NCBI RefSeq assembly: GCF_000621565.1
Contig: NZ_JHXZ01000020.1
Location: 26,340 to 90,339 of the forward strand
Direction of reading: 5' to 3'
From: Butyrivibrio sp. LB2008
GTDB taxonomy: Bacteria; Bacillota; Clostridia; Lachnospirales; Lachnospiraceae
Length of the DNA stretch: 64,000 nucleotides
The notes under the pieces are model-generated. The model had not been told where the DNA came from. It searched no databases and saw nothing but the letters and a program-made list of their open reading frames with translations. The position numbers were made by a program, and so were the translations under genes. Shown piece by piece: positions 59,873 through 64,000 of the stretch; position 1 is the stretch's first letter; the number at the start of each line of letters is the position of its first letter.

Positions 59873-60856
59873 TTAATTCGCAACAGCAAAATCCTCAATA
59901 TTCATTTGAACATTCTGCGGTTCCATATATACTTGTTCTTCCAAAGGTACTTCATTAAAAATACCATTTTCTCTAATATATTCCTTTAACTTTCCAGCTA
60001 CATAAGATGCCAATTCAACTGGAACTGCATTACCAACAATCTGCTCCAAATCAGTTTTCTTAACATTTAAAAAGTCAAAGTTTCTAGGAAATGTCTGTAT
60101 TCTAGCTCTCTCAAGAGTAGTCAAAGGTCTTACTTTCTCTAAATCTTTTATTGCATCTCCACTATGAAACTTATAGTTTGGTGGTATAGGTCGATTTACG
60201 CCTCTTACTGTAGGGCTTGGCTCATAAATACTAAATATACCTCTTCTTGCATAAGACCTTGGATGTCTGTAATAGTATTCTGTACCAAACTCATTTCCTA
60301 AGTAATCATAAATTGACATACTCGTTGCAGCTTGACCCTTTATTAACCTTTCCTCCAAAAAACCATCTTGCCCATTCAGTTCCCCAATCAAGAAAAATCT
60401 CTTTCTCTTCTGCGGAGCACCACATTTAGATGCATCCAATACTACTTGCGACAAACCATACCCCGCATCCTTGTATTTTTTTATAGCTTTAGGAAGTGTC
60501 TCACTCTTTACGATTCTATCTACATTTTCCATTACAAAGAATCTTGGTAAAACCTCGCAAACAATGTCTGCATATCTCAATGTTAAATCAGCTCTGCCTT
60601 TTTTTTCATCTTGAAGCCCAGCAGAAGAATAATCCTGGCAAGGTGGTCCTCCGATTATCATATCTGGTGCGAACTGAGCTAAATACTGTGCTGTCAGTTC
60701 ATACGCATCAACCTTTTCCGCTTCATGTCTAAAATTTGCATTGTAAATATTTAGTGCTGTTTCCCAATTATCAAACGCTCTTACTAATTCAAAACCTTGT
60801 TTAGCAAAACCATATGATAATCCTCCGCATCCACAAAATATGTCTACTGCTCTCAT
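59873..60856 (-). CDS. DNA (cytosine-5) methyltransferase of a type II restriction-modification system
   Basis: The protein is 327 aa. The C5-methyltransferase motifs are in order: FCGCGGLSYGF (I), IIGGPPCQDYSSAG with catalytic C73 (IV), VMENV (VI), QKRKRFFLIG (VIII), and IVGNAVPVELA (X). It methylates one cytosine in the cognate site, protecting host DNA. It is last in a three-gene operon, 18 bp after the endonuclease. The ATG follows GAGGAG. Confidence 0.95.
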   Translation of the reverse strand: MRAVDIFCGCGGLSYGFAKQGFELVRAFDNWETALNIYNANFRHEAEKVDAYELTAQYLAQFAPDMIIGGPPCQDYSSAGLQDEKKGRADLTLRYADIVCEVLPRFFVMENVDRIVKSETLPKAIKKYKDAGYGLSQVVLDASKCGAPQKRKRFFLIGELNGQDGFLEERLIKGQAATSMSIYDYLGNEFGTEYYYRHPRSYARRGIFSIYEPSPTVRGVNRPIPPNYKFHSGDAIKDLEKVRPLTTLERARIQTFPRNFDFLNVKKTDLEQIVGNAVPVELASYVAGKLKEYIRENGIFNEVPLEEQVYMEPQNVQMNIEDFAVAN

Positions 60857-60874
60857 ACCATCAACTCCTCTTAC

Positions 60875-61945
60875 TTATTCAAACAAATCTGGCGAGTTTA
60901 CAATAATAGCATCGAACCTACGCTCTGGACTAAGTAAATGCTGTCCTCCGCCTAAAATAATATTTTTTATTTCTGACTTATTTATTCTTGGTTGTTCAAG
61001 TTCCTTACAAGTCATCAACCCATGTGTTCTTGCACCATTTGTAGAAAATGCTTTATCATTCTTCGTGTTATACGACAATTCATCAATAATTGACTCACCA
61101 TCAAATTGTCCCTTTTTGCTGTAATCATAAAGCATCTTAAATAACCACACCATTGTTCTTGTATGACGCGAAATTTTTGTTAATTCTTCTGGTTTTTCTG
61201 GCATAAAAAGATTTAGCATGCCATAGTCACTCCAAACAAAAACATCCAAACAATAATCTGCTAATGTTGGAGATTTACCATTTGTTTTCCAGATTGGTTC
61301 CATAACAATAGGTTTTTGCTTATCATTTTTCGTTCTAACGATTCTTTCAATGACATCTTTCATGTACTTACAGTATGGTAAAACATTCTGTGCCTCTGTC
61401 CAATCTGCAATTGAATCGGCTGTTTTCCCAATTATATCTGCAATTTCTTTTTTATTTCCATCAAACGACTCAATGATACTGCAAGCAAGATAAATTATAG
61501 TATCTGGTCTTATTACAATTTCAGAACCATAATCACTTTCTGATAAGTCACATGTTGCATTATCAGGTAGTGCAGTTAACTTGATTTCCAAACTTGATGT
61601 AATTTTACCCGTCTTACTATTCTGGATAACTAAATCATTTCTTGGAATGCTCCCTGTAACGTATTTCTGAAATGGTAAATACTGACTTTCAAATGAGAAA
61701 AATGTATCATCCGACAAAGGATTAATTCCAAAAAGAGTATCCACACCAATATAGTCTGTGAAGTTCTTATTGTTCTCATCAGCCTTAATGTAAACCGCTT
61801 TCATGTTTTTATGATACAAATAACATGCCAACGAAGCTGGGAATGAAGAGTTAAACTGATTCTTTCCCCAAGTATCACGTTTAGTATAATCCCTATTAGA
61901 ATTATTTATGCCAAATAATCTTGGCTCATTGCTTGCGCTCTCCAT
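60875..61945 (-). CDS. Type II restriction endonuclease, HindVP-like
   Basis: The protein is 356 aa from the ATG at 61945, which follows GGAGG; the frame extends 7 codons upstream. The opening LFGINNSNRDYTKRDTWGKN and following NSSFPASLACYL look like the HindVP/HgiDI family, which recognises GRCGYC. A PD-(D/E)xK-type centre is visible: D104 (PRNDLVI), E120 and K122 (SLEIKLT). The specificity is inferred from memory of the family and is uncertain; the pairing with a C5 methyltransferase agrees with it. Confidence 0.75.
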   Translation of the reverse strand: MESASNEPRLFGINNSNRDYTKRDTWGKNQFNSSFPASLACYLYHKNMKAVYIKADENNKNFTDYIGVDTLFGINPLSDDTFFSFESQYLPFQKYVTGSIPRNDLVIQNSKTGKITSSLEIKLTALPDNATCDLSESDYGSEIVIRPDTIIYLACSIIESFDGNKKEIADIIGKTADSIADWTEAQNVLPYCKYMKDVIERIVRTKNDKQKPIVMEPIWKTNGKSPTLADYCLDVFVWSDYGMLNLFMPEKPEELTKISRHTRTMVWLFKMLYDYSKKGQFDGESIIDELSYNTKNDKAFSTNGARTHGLMTCKELEQPRINKSEIKNIILGGGQHLLSPERRFDAIIVNSPDLFE

Positions 61946-62183
61946 GTGTAACCTCCAGATATTCAATATAAAGTCTTATTGCTCTACGCAATTGGGATTT
62001 GACTGTCTTAGTGCAATCAATAAATAAATCATTATCTGCCAAATAATCAATTTCTTGAATTGACTTTGGTTCACTTCCTAGCATAGAACTAACTCTAACA
62101 TATCTAGAAACAACATCTCTAGCTGATTTACTTGTCAACTTTTTTTCGTTGATAAGCCACTCATTAAATACACTTTTTTCCAT
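61926..62183 (-). CDS. Small helical protein heading the restriction-modification operon
   Basis: The protein is 85 aa, all-helical and basic, with a layout like the SAM-like core-binding domain of tyrosine recombinases (FNEWLINEKKLTSKSARDVVSRYVRV). It overlaps the endonuclease gene by 20 bp. Its start codon lies inside a TTGACGTCA motif that also occurs in the promoter, so it could be a controller protein that regulates its own operon. No typical C-protein helix-turn-helix is seen. Confidence 0.7.
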   Translation of the reverse strand: MEKSVFNEWLINEKKLTSKSARDVVSRYVRVSSMLGSEPKSIQEIDYLADNDLFIDCTKTVKSQLRRAIRLYIEYLEVTHGERKQ

Positions 62184-62231
62184 GACGTCAACCTCCTAAA
62201 TGATAATAGCATAAGTTGACGTCAAAGTAAA
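62183..62231 (-). promoter_or_regulatory. Promoter and duplicated operator of the restriction-modification operon
   Basis: On the minus strand TTTACT (62226-62231) and TATTAT (62203-62208) are 17 bp apart. The spacer begins with the 10-bp palindrome TTGACGTCAA (62216-62225). A second TTGACGTCA lies between the ribosome binding site and the ATG, sharing the start codon (about 62183-62191). Confidence 0.65.
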
Positions 62232-62290
62232 TCTCTTTTCAGAACGTATGTTTCTTTTTTCACTTTTTCATTTGCGCCATTTGCTTTCTT

Positions 62291-62317
62291 ACTTAAATGT
62301 AATTTTTAATTCCAGTT
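62291..62317 (+). repeat. Left terminal inverted repeat of IS30 element
   Basis: ACTTAAATG and AATTCCAGTT blocks match the right end in reverse orientation. Confidence 0.75.
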
Positions 62318-62448
62318 TGCAAGAGTAAATTCTAGGGTTATGGAAGTTACTCTTACACATATATACTTGCCATATTGATATTCACATATAGATCTCTATA
62401 TAATGTTCGGGCAGCTGATTGCCTGCCTGTGCAGATTGGAGATTTATT

Positions 62449-63759
62449 ATGAATAAAGGCAATCAGAAACATATAACATTTGAACAACGTGTAGAGATTG
62501 AAAAAGGATTGACCGAAAACAAGTCCTTTGCTGAGATAGCAAGGATAATCGGGAAAGATCCTTCAACTGTCTCAAAAGAAGTACGTTTGCACGCTCAAGT
62601 TAAAGAACGGCCAGATCCCGGATATACAAATCCACCATGCATACACCGCAAAGACTGCCAGATAGTATGTCTGTGTGACGATCAATGCGGCAGGCTCTGT
62701 AAGATATGCAGAAAGCCTGATTTCAGATGCATAGATATATGTCCCGGTTATGAAACCGCTGAGTGTGCCAAGCTCAAGAAGCCACCATATGTGTGCAATG
62801 GATGTGGGAAGAAAACTCATTGTTCTATGCCCAGAAAGTTTTATTCGTCCAAGTATGCACATGATGAGTATCGCAGAGTCCTTGTTGACTGCAGGTCTGG
62901 TATAAACCAGACTCCGGAGAGCATACAGGCAATGAATGACATCCTTGTTCCACTGATAAAGGATAAGCATCAGTCAATAGGTCACGTATATGCTACTCAT
63001 GCAGAAGAGCTTGGGTGTTCCAGAAGAACACTCTACTCTTATATCAATGATAGTGTCTTTGACGTCCGTAATGGAGACCTTAGGCGTGCTGTCAGGTACA
63101 AGAAACGAAAGAAAGCTACTCAGGCAAGTGCAAGAGATCGTTCCTATCGTAAAGGTCACAACTATGAAGATTTTCTCAAATATCTCAAGGAGCATCCTGA
63201 TGTAAACGTAGTTGAAATGGACTGCGTAGAGGGCCAAAAGACTGAGAATAAGGTTATTCTGACCTTCACATTCCGTAACTGTAACCTGATGCTTATGTTC
63301 TTGCTTGAGCATCAAAATCAAGACTGTGTACTAGAAGTATTCAAGTGGTTAGAAAACAACCTTGGAAAGGAAGCTTTCAAAAAGCTGTTTCCCGTTATAC
63401 TGACTGATGGTGGCACAGAGTTTTCTGCCCGCGAAGCGATGGAAACATTCAGTGACGGCTCAGAAAGTACTATAGTTTTCTACTGTGACCCTTATTGCTT
63501 TTGGCAGAAAGGTGCTTGTGAGAAGAACCACGAATACATACGTTATATCAGACCCAAGGGAAGCTCTTTTGCTGATCTTGATAAAGATAAAATTCATCGC
63601 ATGATGAATCACATAAATAGCGAAAAAAGAGACAGCCTCAATGGGCACAGCCCATATGAACTATCTCTTTTACTCCTGGACAATTCGATTCATAAAGCAT
63701 TGGGCCTAGAACATATAGCCCCAGATGATGTAATGCTGTGTCCAGCCCTGTTGAAATAA
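62449..63759 (+). CDS. IS30-family transposase
   Basis: The protein is 436 aa from the ATG after TTGGAG. Residues 5-50 are the IS30 helix-turn-helix (FEQRVEIEKGLTENKSFAEI, then ARIIGKDPSTVSKEV). A Cys-rich, zinc-finger-like segment with many CxxC pairs covers about 65-130. The DDE catalytic core follows, with Asp in VVEMDCVEGQ, Asp in VILTDGGTEFS and Glu in GACEKNHEYIR. It appears complete and potentially active. Confidence 0.93.
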   Translation: MNKGNQKHITFEQRVEIEKGLTENKSFAEIARIIGKDPSTVSKEVRLHAQVKERPDPGYTNPPCIHRKDCQIVCLCDDQCGRLCKICRKPDFRCIDICPGYETAECAKLKKPPYVCNGCGKKTHCSMPRKFYSSKYAHDEYRRVLVDCRSGINQTPESIQAMNDILVPLIKDKHQSIGHVYATHAEELGCSRRTLYSYINDSVFDVRNGDLRRAVRYKKRKKATQASARDRSYRKGHNYEDFLKYLKEHPDVNVVEMDCVEGQKTENKVILTFTFRNCNLMLMFLLEHQNQDCVLEVFKWLENNLGKEAFKKLFPVILTDGGTEFSAREAMETFSDGSESTIVFYCDPYCFWQKGACEKNHEYIRYIRPKGSSFADLDKDKIHRMMNHINSEKRDSLNGHSPYELSLLLLDNSIHKALGLEHIAPDDVMLCPALLK

Positions 63760-63973
63760 AATAGTTTAAGCACAGGCAGATTTCACTGCACCAGAATTTA
63801 GTCTTACACACAAGGCATGTGGAATTTAGTCTCGCACACTATTTTCCAGGTGCCCCATTAGCATGCAAAAAACTATCAAACTGGGTGCTTATGGGCTCAT
63901 TATATGGCAAAAATATGAAATTGTTAAGGTGCAAAAACGGAATTTAAATCCGCATTTTGAGGCATTTATTAGC

Positions 63974-64000
63974 AACTGGAATTTACTTTTTCATTTAAGT
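63974..64000 (-). repeat. Right terminal inverted repeat of IS30 element
   Basis: Reverse complement begins ACTTAAATG and continues to AATTCCAGTT, matching the left end. Confidence 0.75.

Larger units (their letters stand above)
62291..64000 (+). mobile_element. IS30-family insertion sequence
   Basis: The left end (62291-62317) and the right end (63974-64000, read in reverse) share ACTTAAATG and AATTCCAGTT with a variable 8-bp middle, giving imperfect 27-bp terminal inverted repeats. The element of about 1710 bp encloses one transposase. The right repeat ends exactly at the window edge, so the target duplication cannot be checked. The right non-coding part (63760-63973) shows no further gene. 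Confidence 0.8.

Noticed and set aside
62419..62448. Ten-codon N-terminal extension of the IS30 transposase
   Set aside because: The ATG at 62449 has a suitable ribosome binding site and gives the usual IS30 N terminus.

Overview
The window looks like a chromosome segment of a Gram-positive anaerobe of the family Lachnospiraceae, most likely Butyrivibrio or Pseudobutyrivibrio. The signs are moderate to low GC, strong AGGAGG-type ribosome binding sites, tandem flagellins, a T-box-controlled type-2 isoleucyl-tRNA synthetase, a secreted PL9-type pectate lyase, and sigma factor/ABC and MoxR-DUF58-transglutaminase operons. The genus is inferred from gene content and style, not from a database search.

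The left part (1 to about 38.7 kb) is mostly ordinary chromosome, largely on the minus strand. In order it holds: a VanW-family exported protein (cut by the window edge); a TelA/XpaC pair; glycogen phosphorylase; a flagellin operon whose second gene is a flagellin with a zinc-metalloprotease domain (a flagellinolysin); ileS with its T-box; threonine aldolase and free-methionine-sulfoxide reductase. Next come two identical tRNA-Gly(GCC) genes in opposite orientation around an RlmI-like methyltransferase and an XRE-DUF5680 regulator. Beside the second tRNA lies an integrase remnant, then a MerR-methyltransferase fusion divergent from HD-hydrolase and NUDIX genes. After these are an AbiF-like HEPN gene behind a short structured RNA, a polytopic membrane protein, an ECF sigma/ABC exporter operon, the MoxR/DUF58/transglutaminase operon, the pectate lyase, and a pair of half-transporter ABC exporters.

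The right part (about 38.9 to 64 kb) is a mosaic accessory region. A 3' fragment of tRNA-Pro(CGG) with its terminator (about 40.07-40.11 kb) looks like an attachment-site scar. To its right is a plasmid-like module: HTH replication protein, ParM-like actin, ParR-like protein, a 620-bp hairpin-rich oriT-like region, MobC, relaxase, and an overlapping coiled-coil membrane protein. An AlbA_2 regulator follows. Then comes a 4.5-kb block (hypothetical gene, PadR, FtsW-like protein, DUF4143 ATPase) flanked by 45-bp imperfect inverted repeats. XRE/membrane genes, a truncated ABC ATPase and a HigBA-like toxin-antitoxin locus with a nonsense codon in the toxin follow. A second mobilization module (large serine recombinase, small ORF, MobA/MobL relaxase, hairpin array, DUF3847) comes next, then a restriction-modification operon and an IS30-family element that ends at the right edge of the window.

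The features I consider most worth following up are: the flagellinolysin; the AbiF-like gene with its leader RNA; a six-copy array of an 8-bp motif at a steady 31-32-bp period upstream of msrC; the MerR-methyltransferase fusion with a 19-bp-spacer target promoter; and the toxin gene with a single amber codon behind an intact promoter and operator.
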